Source: Humibacter sp049446075
Lineage (GTDB): Bacteria > Actinomycetota > Actinomycetes > Actinomycetales > Microbacteriaceae
DNA length: 64,000 nt
Reading direction: 5' to 3'
NCBI RefSeq assembly: GCF_049446075.1
Contig: NZ_JBMSEB010000001.1
Coordinates: 2,637,011 to 2,701,010, forward strand
Of the stretch, positions 51,359-60,630 are shown piece by piece. A program made the position numbers and the translations under genes. Numbering within the stretch: the stretch's first letter is position 1; every line of letters begins with the position of its first letter. The notes under the pieces were generated by a model. It was not told where the DNA came from and ran no database searches. It was given only the letters and a program-made list of their open reading frames with translations.

Positions 51359-52102
51359 ATGTCATGGGGGACCGTCGAAGAATCCACCACAACGCGCGCC
51401 GACATGCACGTGCTGCTGCATGCGGTGGATGACATGCGCGGCTACGTGGTGCATCAGCTGCCCGCTCGTCCGAACGACGTGGAGGCTGTCTTACAGGAAG
51501 CACGCGAGACGGTGTGGCGGAAAGCCGACACGTTCGATCCAAGCCGAGGAAATCCGAGCAGGTTCGTGTTCGGCATCACCCGCAACATCGTGCACCGCTA
51601 CCACTTCCAGCATTCCGACACCGAGGAGCTTCGCGAAGACCCACCGGTCCCGCGGGACACCGATGTGCTGGCCGGGTTGGTGCACCGGTTCGACCTGCAC
51701 CGGTGGATCAGCCTGGTTGCCGACTTCGTCGGCATTGAGGAGTGGGAGGTGATCACGGATCTCGCGTTCGAAAGCGGGAACACGGAGACCGTCGCAGCTC
51801 GTCACCAGATCACCGAGCGCCGGCTGCGCTCGATCCGGGACCATGTCTGTCACGTCACCTACACGGTCCGGGCAGCGTTGGCCGCGATCGATCTCGACCT
51901 GCCCCGCACCGGCAGTCTTCTGATCAACTGCCTGCCGCCCACCGGCGGGTACCGGGAAGCGGCCGAGTACCTCGACGAATCCGGTGCTGTGCTGGCGCAA
52001 CGCCTGGGCATCCATCCCGGCTCCGCGCGGGCACGGCTGGCCATCACGAAACGCCTCTTGACGATCGCGCAGATCGTGCTCGACCGGGAATCCCAACCAT
52101 GA
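51359..52102 (+). CDS. Sigma-70-like protein of the conjugative element
   Basis: A 247-residue protein with a weak sigma-factor layout: a region-2-like segment (LQEARETVWRKADTFDPSRG then FVFGITRNIVHRY near residues 45-80) and a C-terminal helix-turn-helix-like part (AQRLGIHPGSARARLAITKR). ECF-type sigma-like genes of this size are frequent at this place in actinobacterial conjugative elements. It may activate the transfer operon. It overlaps the next gene by 4 bases. Confidence 0.7.
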   Translation: MSWGTVEESTTTRADMHVLLHAVDDMRGYVVHQLPARPNDVEAVLQEARETVWRKADTFDPSRGNPSRFVFGITRNIVHRYHFQHSDTEELREDPPVPRDTDVLAGLVHRFDLHRWISLVADFVGIEEWEVITDLAFESGNTETVAARHQITERRLRSIRDHVCHVTYTVRAALAAIDLDLPRTGSLLINCLPPTGGYREAAEYLDESGAVLAQRLGIHPGSARARLAITKRLLTIAQIVLDRESQP

Positions 52103-53193
52103 CCGCCACCGCCCTCACCCTGACGACCCGGACAAAGACCGGCCGCAAGCTCCTGCTCGTGATCGCGGGCATCCTGGTCGTCGTGCCGCTGGCGGTGGCG
52201 TTGCTGCCGGTCGGCATCGTTCTGGCCATGGGCTCGGCAACAGCCACCGGGTACACGGGGGCATGTCTTGGCGGGTCGCCGACCGTGCAGGCCGGTCAGG
52301 TAGTGGACGGGTACGGTCACGACCAGCTGGTGATCGCAGCGACCATCATCCAGGTCGGGCGCCAACTGGGCATCGACGAGCACGGGCAGCAGATCGCCGT
52401 GATGACCGGGATGGGCGAATCCTCCCTACAGAACCTGGACCACGGCGACGCCGTCGACAACACCACCATCGGTGTGTTCGGGCAAGGCGCCGGCTACGGC
52501 ACCCGGGCGCAACGCCTCGACCCCGGCACCGCAGCTGCAGCGTTCTACACCCGCATGACCGCCGTTCCCGGCTGGGAACAGATGGACCCCTCCGCGTTGG
52601 CGCACCGGGTCCAGGTCAACCGTGACCCAAACCACTACACCCCCTACTACCAACCCGCCGGCGACGTCATCGCCGCTCTCACCGGCACAGCGCCGGCCGC
52701 GTGCCAGGTTCCCGCCGACGCGGCCGCGGCAGCGAACCTGCTGGTGGCTGCGATCAACACGGGGAAGCTGACCTTCCTGGAGAACCGGTACCAGCAACAG
52801 GTCATCAATATGGCCAACGGGACTGCCAGCCCGGACTGCGTGCTGGATGTGCACGTGCTGCAAATCATGGTCATCGCGGTGAACAACTTCCAGCAGGTCG
52901 GGGTGTCCGACCTGAACCGGCGGTGCACTGGCGAAACACCTGGCGCAGGTACAGCCTCCGCGCACTGGCAAGGCAAAGCCGTCGACTTCTACGCCCTCAA
53001 TCACCAGTCCCTCACCGGGGCCGACAGCCTCTCCCTGCAACTGATCCGGCTCCTGGATCCATACGTTCCGCACGGATCTGGGCTCGGCCAGTCCAACATC
53101 CGTGCCGCCGCAGGCGACCCGATCACCGGACTGCAGAACTTCACGACTCAGTTCGCCGATACCGGCGACCACCAACACATCCAGGTCCCCTGA
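52099..53193 (+). CDS. Transfer-associated peptidoglycan hydrolase with M15-like C-terminus
   Basis: A 364-residue exported protein with an N-terminal membrane segment (residues 17-46). The middle (about 75-190) resembles the lysozyme-like or transglycosylase domain of conjugative elements, with VMTGMGESSLQNLDHGD holding a likely catalytic Glu. The C-terminal part has SAHWQGKAVDFYAL near 296 and DHQHIQVP at the end, which fits the SxHxxGxAxD and HxH zinc motifs of M15-type peptidases. It would open the wall for the secretion channel. It starts in the stop of the sigma-like gene. Confidence 0.75.
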   Translation: MTATALTLTTRTKTGRKLLLVIAGILVVVPLAVALLPVGIVLAMGSATATGYTGACLGGSPTVQAGQVVDGYGHDQLVIAATIIQVGRQLGIDEHGQQIAVMTGMGESSLQNLDHGDAVDNTTIGVFGQGAGYGTRAQRLDPGTAAAAFYTRMTAVPGWEQMDPSALAHRVQVNRDPNHYTPYYQPAGDVIAALTGTAPAACQVPADAAAAANLLVAAINTGKLTFLENRYQQQVINMANGTASPDCVLDVHVLQIMVIAVNNFQQVGVSDLNRRCTGETPGAGTASAHWQGKAVDFYALNHQSLTGADSLSLQLIRLLDPYVPHGSGLGQSNIRAAAGDPITGLQNFTTQFADTGDHQHIQVP

Positions 53194-53265
53194 ACGAACT
53201 GCGCGCCGAAAACGCGCCAGATCGCGAAGAAGTAGTGAAAGCAGTCAGAGAAGGACAAGAGACAG

Positions 53266-53919
53266 ATGCACCGAAGCACGAAGCTCCTCACCACAGCCGC
53301 ACTGGCCGCGGTCCTCACCCTCACAGGCTGCGCAGCCGCGCCCGGCGTGAACGCTCACACGCAGCAGTACACGGTCGTACCCCAGCCCACGCAGGCGGTA
53401 TCAGGGAAGCCGATCGCTGAAGGCATGGTGAAGTCCGTACTCGTCTCGGTCTACCCGGCCGGAACGGTCAAGGCGACTCACGGTTGCGGGTGCAGCCTCA
53501 AGGGCGACCCCCGGGAAGAGCTTTTCCCGGCCGGGACGCCGGTCGTCGTGCTCAAAATCACTCTGACCGGGATATGGGGACCAGCCCAAGGAACGTCCAC
53601 CACGCAAGATGTCTCGGGAACCAGCCTCAGCAGAACCAGATTCGAAGGCCGCCCGGAACTCGCACAGCTCGCCACCAAGGACGGTCCACGCGCCGCCGCC
53701 CACCTGCGGCTGCCATGGATGCCAGCGGCGGCCTTCGCCGGCCACGTATGGACGATCAGAAACAACCAGCCCGTTGCCTTTGCTGCCGCCTGGTTTCTGC
53801 CGACCGGTGTCGACACCCTCGACCTTGTTGTCAACGTGCCATCTGAACGAGAACCGACCACCCTCACAGTCAAACTTCCGGACGCGGTCCTCCGAAAAGC
53901 CAACGCCGAGAAGGAATGA
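53266..53919 (+). CDS. Conjugation-operon lipoprotein
   Basis: A 217-residue lipoprotein. The signal peptide ends LTLTGCAAAPG with the lipobox Cys at about residue 22. The mature part has a CGC near residue 75 and beta-rich sequence, with no recognised domain. An AAGGA site precedes the ATG. It sits between the wall hydrolase and pilin-like genes and could be an outer component of the type IV secretion channel, by position only. Confidence 0.75.
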   Translation: MHRSTKLLTTAALAAVLTLTGCAAAPGVNAHTQQYTVVPQPTQAVSGKPIAEGMVKSVLVSVYPAGTVKATHGCGCSLKGDPREELFPAGTPVVVLKITLTGIWGPAQGTSTTQDVSGTSLSRTRFEGRPELAQLATKDGPRAAAHLRLPWMPAAAFAGHVWTIRNNQPVAFAAAWFLPTGVDTLDLVVNVPSEREPTTLTVKLPDAVLRKANAEKE

Positions 53920-53921
53920 CC

Positions 53922-54068
53922 ATGTCTGTCGTGTCCCCAAAGGCCGGGCTCCCGAGCTTCACCCTGCAAGGCGTAGCAAGCGTTCTGCGTATCGGAACGG
54001 TTCGTGCGAATAACCACAACGACGACAGCAACGAAACAAGGGAACCGAACGAGAGGAAGCAATCATGA
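53922..54068 (+). CDS. Small 48-residue protein before the pilin-like gene
   Basis: A short frame starts 2 bases after the lipoprotein stop, behind AAGGA, and ends with its stop overlapping the ATG of the pilin-like gene (ATGA at 54065-54068). The product begins MSVVSPKAGLPSFTLQG and ends in a charged Asn/Glu/Arg-rich tail. The operon-like spacing on both sides suggests translation, at least to couple the next gene. No function is recognised. Confidence 0.45.
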   Translation: MSVVSPKAGLPSFTLQGVASVLRIGTVRANNHNDDSNETREPNERKQS

Positions 54069-54403
54069 TCAGCTCCATCACCACGGCCGCCAACGAGGTC
54101 CTTATCCGCATCGACTCCAGGTTCGGTGGTCTTCTCACTGTTGCGAACCCGTCACCGGACTTCTCGGGCCCGGGCGTGTCCGCACTGCAGTCGATCGCGA
54201 ACGTGGTGTTCGCGATCGTCCTCACCCTCGCTGTGATTGGCGGGCTGATCGCAGCCGGGTTCATCGTGGTTGGCCACGTCTCCAGTAACAACCGGGTGCA
54301 GAAGATGGGCATCGTCGGCGTGATCAGCTGCATCGCCGGTGTCGCCGTTGCTGCCGGGATCGCCGGGCTCATCAACTGGGGTGCCTCCCTGAAGGTCGCC
54401 TGA
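54065..54403 (+). CDS. VirB2/TrbC-like two-helix membrane protein
   Basis: A 112-residue protein with two membrane segments (about residues 45-70 and 83-105) separated by a short basic loop (SSNNRVQKMG). This layout is that of VirB2-type pilins and of the small first protein of Gram-positive type IV secretion operons. It lies directly before the VirB6-like gene. Sequence similarity to proven pilins is too weak to be sure. Confidence 0.7.
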   Translation: MISSITTAANEVLIRIDSRFGGLLTVANPSPDFSGPGVSALQSIANVVFAIVLTLAVIGGLIAAGFIVVGHVSSNNRVQKMGIVGVISCIAGVAVAAGIAGLINWGASLKVA

Positions 54404-54416
54404 GGGACGAAGGATC

Positions 54417-55445
54417 ATGTTGCTTTCTGCTTCTACTGACCCGTGGAGCCCCAACTACGGCTGTTTCGTCACGGACTGGGGATGCCAAGCCTCGCAAACT
54501 GTTGCGGGGTTCATGGCATCGGTGATCCGTAACCTGGCAGACTTCGTCGGCACCATGATCGCCGGCTCGTTCAACACCAACATCGACCCGAACAGTTGGA
54601 ACATTGCGCACTCCCAGTTCCTGTTCTGGGTCGCGGTCACCTCTCCGGTGATCCTCCTGATCGCGCTCGTGCAGATCGGGATCGGAATGGTCCTGCAGGA
54701 CTGGCACCGCATCGGCCGCACGGCGATAGGCGCGGGTGTCGCGATCCCGTTTAGCGCCGCCTGCGTGTGGGCCATGCAACAGTTCTCCACCATTACCGAC
54801 GACGTGACCAAGAACATCACCACAGCAGTGCAAGGCGGAAGCATTGAAGAGGCACTTCTACGAGTAGTGGGACTCTTCGACCTGCCTTCGAAGGCACTAA
54901 ACGCAGGCATGCAAAGCACCGACTTCCTGCGCGGCAGCCCGATATATCAACTCGTCGCATCCGGATCAGCGAACAAGGACGCGATCGGCAATTACTTCCT
55001 GGCGTTGTTCATGGTTGCGCTGATGATGATCGCGTCGCTGTTCTTGTTTATTGCGATGTCGATCCGCGAGTTCGGGCTGTTGGCTCTGGCGGCCATGGCG
55101 CCCGTAGCCCTGATGATGATCGGCCAACCGAAGCTGAGCGCGTGGGCGCAACGCTGGGCCAGCCTGACCACCGGCCTGTTGTTGGCGAAACCACTCGCCG
55201 CCGGTGTGGTGCTGCTGGCAATTCAACTGACCAAGTCCGCGGACAGCATCGGCGTCCTCCTGGTCGCAGCCGGTGCAGTGGTCGCCGCCTCGTTCTCCCC
55301 GTTATGGGCCACCCGGTTGGTGTCCTTTGCTGGCGCTGAGGCCGGCACAGCTCTGCATCGGCGGATGTCCGTCCGCGACCAGGTCTCTCGGATTAACACG
55401 GCAGGCGCGCCGATGCGCGCCCTGGTGAAGGTGGGAGGCCACTGA
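54417..55445 (+). CDS. VirB6/TrbL-like conjugal transfer membrane protein
   Basis: A 342-residue polytopic membrane protein with about six hydrophobic helices. The central part (FLALFMVALMMIASLFLFIA, then LLALAAMAPVALMMIGQPK) is typical of TrbL/VirB6 proteins that form the inner-membrane part of type IV secretion channels. The C-terminal 30 residues are basic. The SCO6880-like gene overlaps its stop (TGATG). It belongs to the same operon as the pilin-like and ATPase genes. Confidence 0.83.
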   Translation: MLLSASTDPWSPNYGCFVTDWGCQASQTVAGFMASVIRNLADFVGTMIAGSFNTNIDPNSWNIAHSQFLFWVAVTSPVILLIALVQIGIGMVLQDWHRIGRTAIGAGVAIPFSAACVWAMQQFSTITDDVTKNITTAVQGGSIEEALLRVVGLFDLPSKALNAGMQSTDFLRGSPIYQLVASGSANKDAIGNYFLALFMVALMMIASLFLFIAMSIREFGLLALAAMAPVALMMIGQPKLSAWAQRWASLTTGLLLAKPLAAGVVLLAIQLTKSADSIGVLLVAAGAVVAASFSPLWATRLVSFAGAEAGTALHRRMSVRDQVSRINTAGAPMRALVKVGGH

Positions 55446-56986
55446 TGAGCACCCTCATCGCAGATACCGTCCTGACCGAAGAGGGGGCGCCCCGAGTCCG
55501 GTTCGCGGCGCGGGAACGCCGCGGCGTGTTCCTTGGCCTCAGCGTCAGCCAGCTGGCTGTCATCGCTGCGGTGGTAGGCATGCTGCTTGTCACGCTGTTC
55601 GTGAACGTGAACGCGATCTGGGTGATGCTTCCGGTCGCTGCGGTCTTGTTCTTCTTCGGCGTTGCCACCTACCGGCGAGAACCCGTTCTGCAGATCATCT
55701 GGCAAGCCGCCCGCTACACCTACCGCGCGTTCACAAGGCAGACCCAGTTCCGTAGGGATGTGTGGTGGCGGGTCAGCACCGCCAGCCTGGACGTGGGTCG
55801 TGCACATCAGGACGCGATCCGACCCCAGCTGGTATCCCGGTTCCTGCTGCCCGGCGCGTTGGGGGATGTGCACATCATCCAGATCCCAGGGGCGGGCGCA
55901 TTCGTGTACAACGCGCGCGGCAGCCTCGCCTCGATCACTCTCCGCGTCAGCTCGACGGCGTGGGCACTACGGGATCGGGGTGTGCAACGGGGAGCGTACG
56001 ACGGGTTCGTGGAATGGGTGGCCTCACTGGAGAACATGCCCGGACTGGTGGAAGCCACCTGCCGCATCCGCGTGGACCGCGCATCCACCAACCAGCTCGA
56101 GGAGTACCTCACCACACGGATCGACCAGCAGCACCCGGCCGTGTCCGAAGAGTTGGCCGAGGACTACGCTGCCCTGATCGCTGCAGCAGCGAAACGGTCC
56201 ATGGGATTCACCAACTACGTCACCCTCACCTTCTCCACCACAGCGTTGAACTCCGCCATCCGCGACGGCGGTGGAGGCATGACCGGGCTTGCTGCTGTGT
56301 TGAAGGAACGGGTCGCAGGGTTGGAGCCGACGATCGAACGATCCCGACTGACCCTGGACAGCTGGCTGGATGCAACAGATCTGGACGACCTGATGGCCGC
56401 CACCTCCGATCCCGTCACTGCCACCCACCGGCGGGAACGAGAATCCCTCAAGCACCGGGCTCCGGAGTCGAACCAGCCGGTGATGGGGATCGACGAGGGC
56501 TGGAACAGTCTGCGAGTGGACCAGTCCTGGCATCAAACCTTCTGGGTCGCCGAGTGGCCACGCACCGATGTGCGCACCGGATTCCTGGAGCCCCTGCTGT
56601 ATGCGGGGGACGCGACCCGGTGCATCACGTTGCAGGTGCGACCGGTACCGATCCACAAAGCCCTTAGTGAGGTGAACCGGGCCCAGTCCGACATGGAAAC
56701 CGCGGCCGACATCCGGCTGCGGTTGCACTCCCGGGTCACCCTGTCGCATCAGCGGGAGATGGAGGCCCTCAACGCGCGCGAGGAGGACTTGGTTGACGGG
56801 TTCGGGGACGTGAAGATCCGCGGTTTCATCACCATTTCCGCCGAAACCGAAGACGCCCTCAGCAGAGCTCGCACCGAGATCGAACAAGCCTCCCACCCCT
56901 GCCGCCTGGTGCTGGCGTCCATGGCCGGGCAGCAAGCTGCTGGGTTCGTCACCAGCACCCTCCCGGTGCCGGTGGAAGGGAACTGA
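55445..56986 (+). CDS. SCO6880 family type IV secretion protein
   Basis: A 513-residue protein with two adjacent membrane helices near residues 35-80 (PrgI-like part) and a long soluble domain that resembles the N-terminal, non-ATPase part of VirB4. Typical pieces are FLLPGALGDVHIIQIPG near 138, FWVAEWPRTDVRTGFLEPLL near 370, and the C-terminal FGDVKIRGFITISAETEDAL. In actinobacterial elements this protein is followed by a separate ATPase, as here. The two together would replace a single VirB4. Confidence 0.87.
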   Translation: MSTLIADTVLTEEGAPRVRFAARERRGVFLGLSVSQLAVIAAVVGMLLVTLFVNVNAIWVMLPVAAVLFFFGVATYRREPVLQIIWQAARYTYRAFTRQTQFRRDVWWRVSTASLDVGRAHQDAIRPQLVSRFLLPGALGDVHIIQIPGAGAFVYNARGSLASITLRVSSTAWALRDRGVQRGAYDGFVEWVASLENMPGLVEATCRIRVDRASTNQLEEYLTTRIDQQHPAVSEELAEDYAALIAAAAKRSMGFTNYVTLTFSTTALNSAIRDGGGGMTGLAAVLKERVAGLEPTIERSRLTLDSWLDATDLDDLMAATSDPVTATHRRERESLKHRAPESNQPVMGIDEGWNSLRVDQSWHQTFWVAEWPRTDVRTGFLEPLLYAGDATRCITLQVRPVPIHKALSEVNRAQSDMETAADIRLRLHSRVTLSHQREMEALNAREEDLVDGFGDVKIRGFITISAETEDALSRARTEIEQASHPCRLVLASMAGQQAAGFVTSTLPVPVEGN

Positions 56987-56987
56987 C

Positions 56988-58430
56988 ATGCCCGCACAGA
57001 TCATGGGACCGATTGCCGTCGGCGACACGCGAGCGTTGAAAGCCGCCAAGAACGCCGGGGGAGGTGCCGAGGCGCAGGGTCGTCGCCTGGTGCCGCGGGG
57101 CGAGTTGCCGCAGTCGAGCATGCCGGCATGGGGATGGCGGCACCGGCAGAACCTGCGCGGACCCCTCCGTGCTGCACCACCGCCGCATCGGGTGTCCTCG
57201 AAAACGTTGGGCGGCGCATACCCGTTCCTGGCCGAGACCGGCGACATCCTCACCGGCCCCTACATCGGGGAGAACCAGCTCTCCCGCACCCCGTTCTGCT
57301 TCGACCCGTGGGACGCCTACTCCGCCGAAGTTGTCCGCTCCCACTCGGTGGCGATCATCGGGGTGAAAGGCACCGGGAAGTCGATGCTCGCCAAATCCTG
57401 GTCCGCCCGGCTTGCCCGCCTGGGCAGGAAGATCGCCGTGCCGCACGATCCGAACGGGGAATGGGTTCGTGTGGCTGAGTACGTCGGCGGTAAGTCAATC
57501 AGCGTCGGCCCTGGCCGGTCCACCCGGATCAACCTCCTCGACGAAGGACCACGCGATTCTGCGTTTACGGATGAGCAGTGGAACCAGAACGTGCTGCAAT
57601 ACCGGCGCGCCACCATCAAAACCATCGTCCGCCGCCTCCGCGACGGCGCCAGTTTGGAACCGGTGGAACACACTGCCCTCGACATCGCGTTGGACGGCCT
57701 CCGCGACCACACCACGGTCACCGTTGCGCACGTCTACCAGCGCCTCCTCGACCGGACAACTGCGGGCGTTGAAGTAGACGATGCCGGCCGCCGGTTGGCG
57801 CACGCCCTCCGCCGCCTCGTATCGGGGGATCTGACCGGGTTCTTCGACGGACCCTCCACCGTCGCATTCGACGCGGACACCCCGATGATGGTGGTCGACA
57901 CGTCCGCCCTGAAAGGTGCCTCCCCGGAAGCGCAGGCGTTGGCCCGGTTGGCGACAGCGAACTGGATCCGCCGCGCCACTCTGGGCAGCAACCGGCAAGC
58001 CCGCGTCATCGTGCATGAGGAAGCTGCCGTCGAACTCCTCAACGACGTCTCCGGCGGCGACCAGCTCGCCGACCGGGTCGAAGACGAAAAAGTCGCAAGG
58101 CACCTGGGCACCTCGAACTGGTACCTGCTGCACCGCATCGCCGACCTGGACTCCCTCGGCGACCGCAACTCGGCCCTGCACGCCCGCGCCTTGGGCCTCC
58201 TCGCTGATTGCGAAACCCGTGTCTCCTACGCCCAACACATCGGGGAGATCGCAAGGTCCCGGGAGATCCTGGGCTGGAACGACACCCAAGCCGACGTGGT
58301 CCGGAAACTCCGCAAGGGGGAAGGGCTGTGGCAGATCGGCCCGGACCGGTTGGCGAAAGTGAAGAACATCTGCACCGACCACGAACTCACCGTCTTCCGC
58401 ACCGACGCCCTCGGAGGCGAACGAGCATGA
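56988..58430 (+). CDS. VirB4-like type IV secretion ATPase
   Basis: A 480-residue P-loop ATPase. Walker A is IIGVKGTGKSMLAKSW near residue 122, a probable Walker B is MMVVDTSAL near 300, and a further acidic motif is RVIVHEEAAVELL near 340. The N-terminal 90 residues lack a clear domain. It starts 1 base after the SCO6880-like gene and overlaps the coupling-protein gene (ATGA at 58427-58430). It supplies energy for assembly or transport in the conjugation channel. Confidence 0.87.
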   Translation: MPAQIMGPIAVGDTRALKAAKNAGGGAEAQGRRLVPRGELPQSSMPAWGWRHRQNLRGPLRAAPPPHRVSSKTLGGAYPFLAETGDILTGPYIGENQLSRTPFCFDPWDAYSAEVVRSHSVAIIGVKGTGKSMLAKSWSARLARLGRKIAVPHDPNGEWVRVAEYVGGKSISVGPGRSTRINLLDEGPRDSAFTDEQWNQNVLQYRRATIKTIVRRLRDGASLEPVEHTALDIALDGLRDHTTVTVAHVYQRLLDRTTAGVEVDDAGRRLAHALRRLVSGDLTGFFDGPSTVAFDADTPMMVVDTSALKGASPEAQALARLATANWIRRATLGSNRQARVIVHEEAAVELLNDVSGGDQLADRVEDEKVARHLGTSNWYLLHRIADLDSLGDRNSALHARALGLLADCETRVSYAQHIGEIARSREILGWNDTQADVVRKLRKGEGLWQIGPDRLAKVKNICTDHELTVFRTDALGGERA

Positions 58431-60226
58431 ACAGCAACCGGGGCACCCTCACCACCCTCTACCTGATCTGCGGTCTCGCTCTCGCCGCGGTCCTCGCCAG
58501 TGACATCGGCGCCGCCACAATCCGGCTTCAGTGCGGGGCCGGAGGACGCCCGACAAGCATCGCCGCCGGCCTTCAATGGGCCATCGGCGGCGACCCCTCC
58601 GGCTACACATACCCGCTCGGCTGCACTCCCTCCGTTACCGGTGTCCGGATCGCAGGCATCGGCCTCGTTCTCCTGGTGATCACGATCGGCGCGGTAGTGC
58701 TGGCCTGGTGGTTGCGGTATCGGCAGTCCGACCAGCACTTCATCCACGACCTGAAAACCCGGGACGGGTTCGCCAAAACAGGGGAGATCCGACGGTACGT
58801 GTCCGCCCACGCTGTGACCGCGAAGACCCGCACCCTGCGCCCTTCGGCCACGAAGGGGGCGCCGGAGTTGGTGGGGTGGAAGGTCGGCCGCTCGCACGGG
58901 CGGGAGGTGTACGTGTCGATCGAGGACTCCGTCGTCGTGGAAGGCGCACCTCGCAGCGGGAAGGGATACCGGTTCATCATCAACGCCATCCTCGACTGGA
59001 CCGGCCCGCTGATCACCACCTCCACCAGGAATGACAACCTCTCTGCCACCATGGCCGCCCGGGCCAGGCGCGGGCAGGTGACCGTGTTCGACCCGCAACA
59101 ACTCTCCGGTGTCCGCTCGAGCCTGCGGATCTCACCGATCACCGGCTGCGAAGACCCCCTCGTCGCGGACCAGCGCGGGCAGGCCATCGTCGCCGGCACC
59201 GCCCTGGGTGCGTCGGCGAAGAATCAGGAATGGGCACAAGTGGCCTCCTCCGTTCTCTCCCGACTCTTGCATGCTGCCGCCGTCTCCGGCCGAGACGTGG
59301 ACGCCCTGGCACGGTGGGGTTCAAACCCCCGCCTGGCTTTGGAAGCGGTCAACGTACTCACGGAGGCTGGCACAGCCGGGTGGGCAGAGGACCTCGACGC
59401 GATCATCAACGGCGACGAACGGCTCCTGGCCTCCAGCTGGTTCGGTGTCTCCGGCGCCGTCCGTCCTCTAGCCATCCCCGCCATCAGAGATGCCATGACG
59501 CCCCGCCCCGGTGACACCTTCGACCCCGACACATTCCTGACCGGGGAGAACACGCTGTACCTGATCGGCACCGGCGCGGGAGCAGGCTCCGTCGGTGGAT
59601 TCCTCGGCGCTGTCCTGGACGACATTGTCGAAACCGCTCGTCGGAAAGCCCTCGCTTCCGCGGGCTCGCGTCTCGACCCGCCGCTCGCCCTGATCCTGGA
59701 CGAGATTGCGAACATGTTCTCCTGGCCCGCTCTGCCCAGGATTATGGCCGATGGCGGCGGCATCGGCGTCTCCACCGTCGTCGTCCTGCAAGCGTTATCG
59801 CAGGCGGAGACGGCATGGTCGAAAGCGGAAGCCGACACCATCTGGTCCGCTGCCACCGCCAAACTCCTCCTCGGGGGTGCCAGCGACGTCGGCCACCTCC
59901 GCGACGTAGAGTCCCTGCTCGGCACCCGCCGGATCCGCTCTCGAGCCCACACCTACAGCGACACCAACACCACCACGAACATCAGCCGGGAGAAAGTGCC
60001 CGTCCTGACCGTGGACGAGATCCGACGGATGCCCCACACGATCGGATTGCTCGCATACCGGAACCGTCGCGGCGTCCTCCTCGACCTCCAAGGCTGGACC
60101 GACCGTTCCGACGCCCGCACCATCAGCGCGGGAAAGACCGCGACCGAGCAGGACCAGGAGCAGGTGTTCGCCAAGCAATACGAAGCCGCCCGGTCACGCC
60201 GGGCCGCTGCGGGGGAGCGGCGCTGA
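58427..60226 (+). CDS. VirD4/TraG-like type IV coupling protein
   Basis: A 599-residue membrane-bound ATPase that hands DNA to the secretion channel. Two N-terminal membrane helices lie near residues 10-30 and 75-97. Walker A is VEGAPRSGKGYRFI near 173, Walker B is LALILDEIANMFSWPALP near 420, and the nearby GGGIGVSTVVVLQALSQAE segment is typical of TraG/VirD4. Its start overlaps the VirB4-like stop; the long upstream frame is only a shadow. The HNH gene follows with a TGATG overlap. Confidence 0.9.
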   Translation: MNSNRGTLTTLYLICGLALAAVLASDIGAATIRLQCGAGGRPTSIAAGLQWAIGGDPSGYTYPLGCTPSVTGVRIAGIGLVLLVITIGAVVLAWWLRYRQSDQHFIHDLKTRDGFAKTGEIRRYVSAHAVTAKTRTLRPSATKGAPELVGWKVGRSHGREVYVSIEDSVVVEGAPRSGKGYRFIINAILDWTGPLITTSTRNDNLSATMAARARRGQVTVFDPQQLSGVRSSLRISPITGCEDPLVADQRGQAIVAGTALGASAKNQEWAQVASSVLSRLLHAAAVSGRDVDALARWGSNPRLALEAVNVLTEAGTAGWAEDLDAIINGDERLLASSWFGVSGAVRPLAIPAIRDAMTPRPGDTFDPDTFLTGENTLYLIGTGAGAGSVGGFLGAVLDDIVETARRKALASAGSRLDPPLALILDEIANMFSWPALPRIMADGGGIGVSTVVVLQALSQAETAWSKAEADTIWSAATAKLLLGGASDVGHLRDVESLLGTRRIRSRAHTYSDTNTTTNISREKVPVLTVDEIRRMPHTIGLLAYRNRRGVLLDLQGWTDRSDARTISAGKTATEQDQEQVFAKQYEAARSRRAAAGERR

Positions 60227-60630
60227 TGTCCAACCACCGCAAACCCCCCTGGAACGGCGCCGCATACCGCACCCGTTACCTGCACTCACCCGCCTGGTAC
60301 CGGCGGCGCGCGAAGTGGTTCATGGCCGAGCGCCACGAACACGGAGCACTGCGTTGCGCCCTCTGTCTCGGCACTGGGACGGAGAAGACGCTCGAGCTGC
60401 ACCACCTTGACTACCACGGCGTCAGCCAAGGACCACACGGCTGGGTCGCCGCCGAACCGCACGAAGACCTCACTGCGTTGCACCCGCGCTGCCACGAATG
60501 GGTGCACAAACTCATCGACCGCGACCGGGCCCTCTCCGGCCTCATCTCGAGGCGAGCCGCTTCCACGCAAGCCATCGCGAGGTTGCGGGGCAAGATTGCG
60601 CAACTCCTTGAGGAAGGGGCCGAGCCGTGA
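60226..60630 (+). CDS. HNH-type nuclease-like protein
   Basis: A 134-residue protein with a compact HNH layout: zinc Cys pair in RCALCLG near residue 43, the catalytic-type ELHHLDYHGV near 58, and DLTALHPRCHEWVH near 85 with the last zinc ligands. Such proteins cut or nick DNA, or are structural relatives. It directly follows the coupling-protein gene (overlap at 60224-60228) and overlaps DUF4913 (GTGA). In the absence of a relaxase gene in the window it is a candidate for DNA processing in transfer, which is inference. Confidence 0.75.
   Translation: MSNHRKPPWNGAAYRTRYLHSPAWYRRRAKWFMAERHEHGALRCALCLGTGTEKTLELHHLDYHGVSQGPHGWVAAEPHEDLTALHPRCHEWVHKLIDRDRALSGLISRRAASTQAIARLRGKIAQLLEEGAEP

Noticed and set aside
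56024..57253. A 409-codon minus-strand frame in the transfer operon
   Set aside because: It spans the junction of two overlapping plus-strand genes with clear domains and has no domain itself.
59318..59345. A tRNA T-arm-like sequence (GGGGTTCAAACCCCC) inside the coupling-protein gene, considered as a second attachment site
   Set aside because: It is part of conserved coding sequence and the flanks do not match the tRNA-Ser 3' end.
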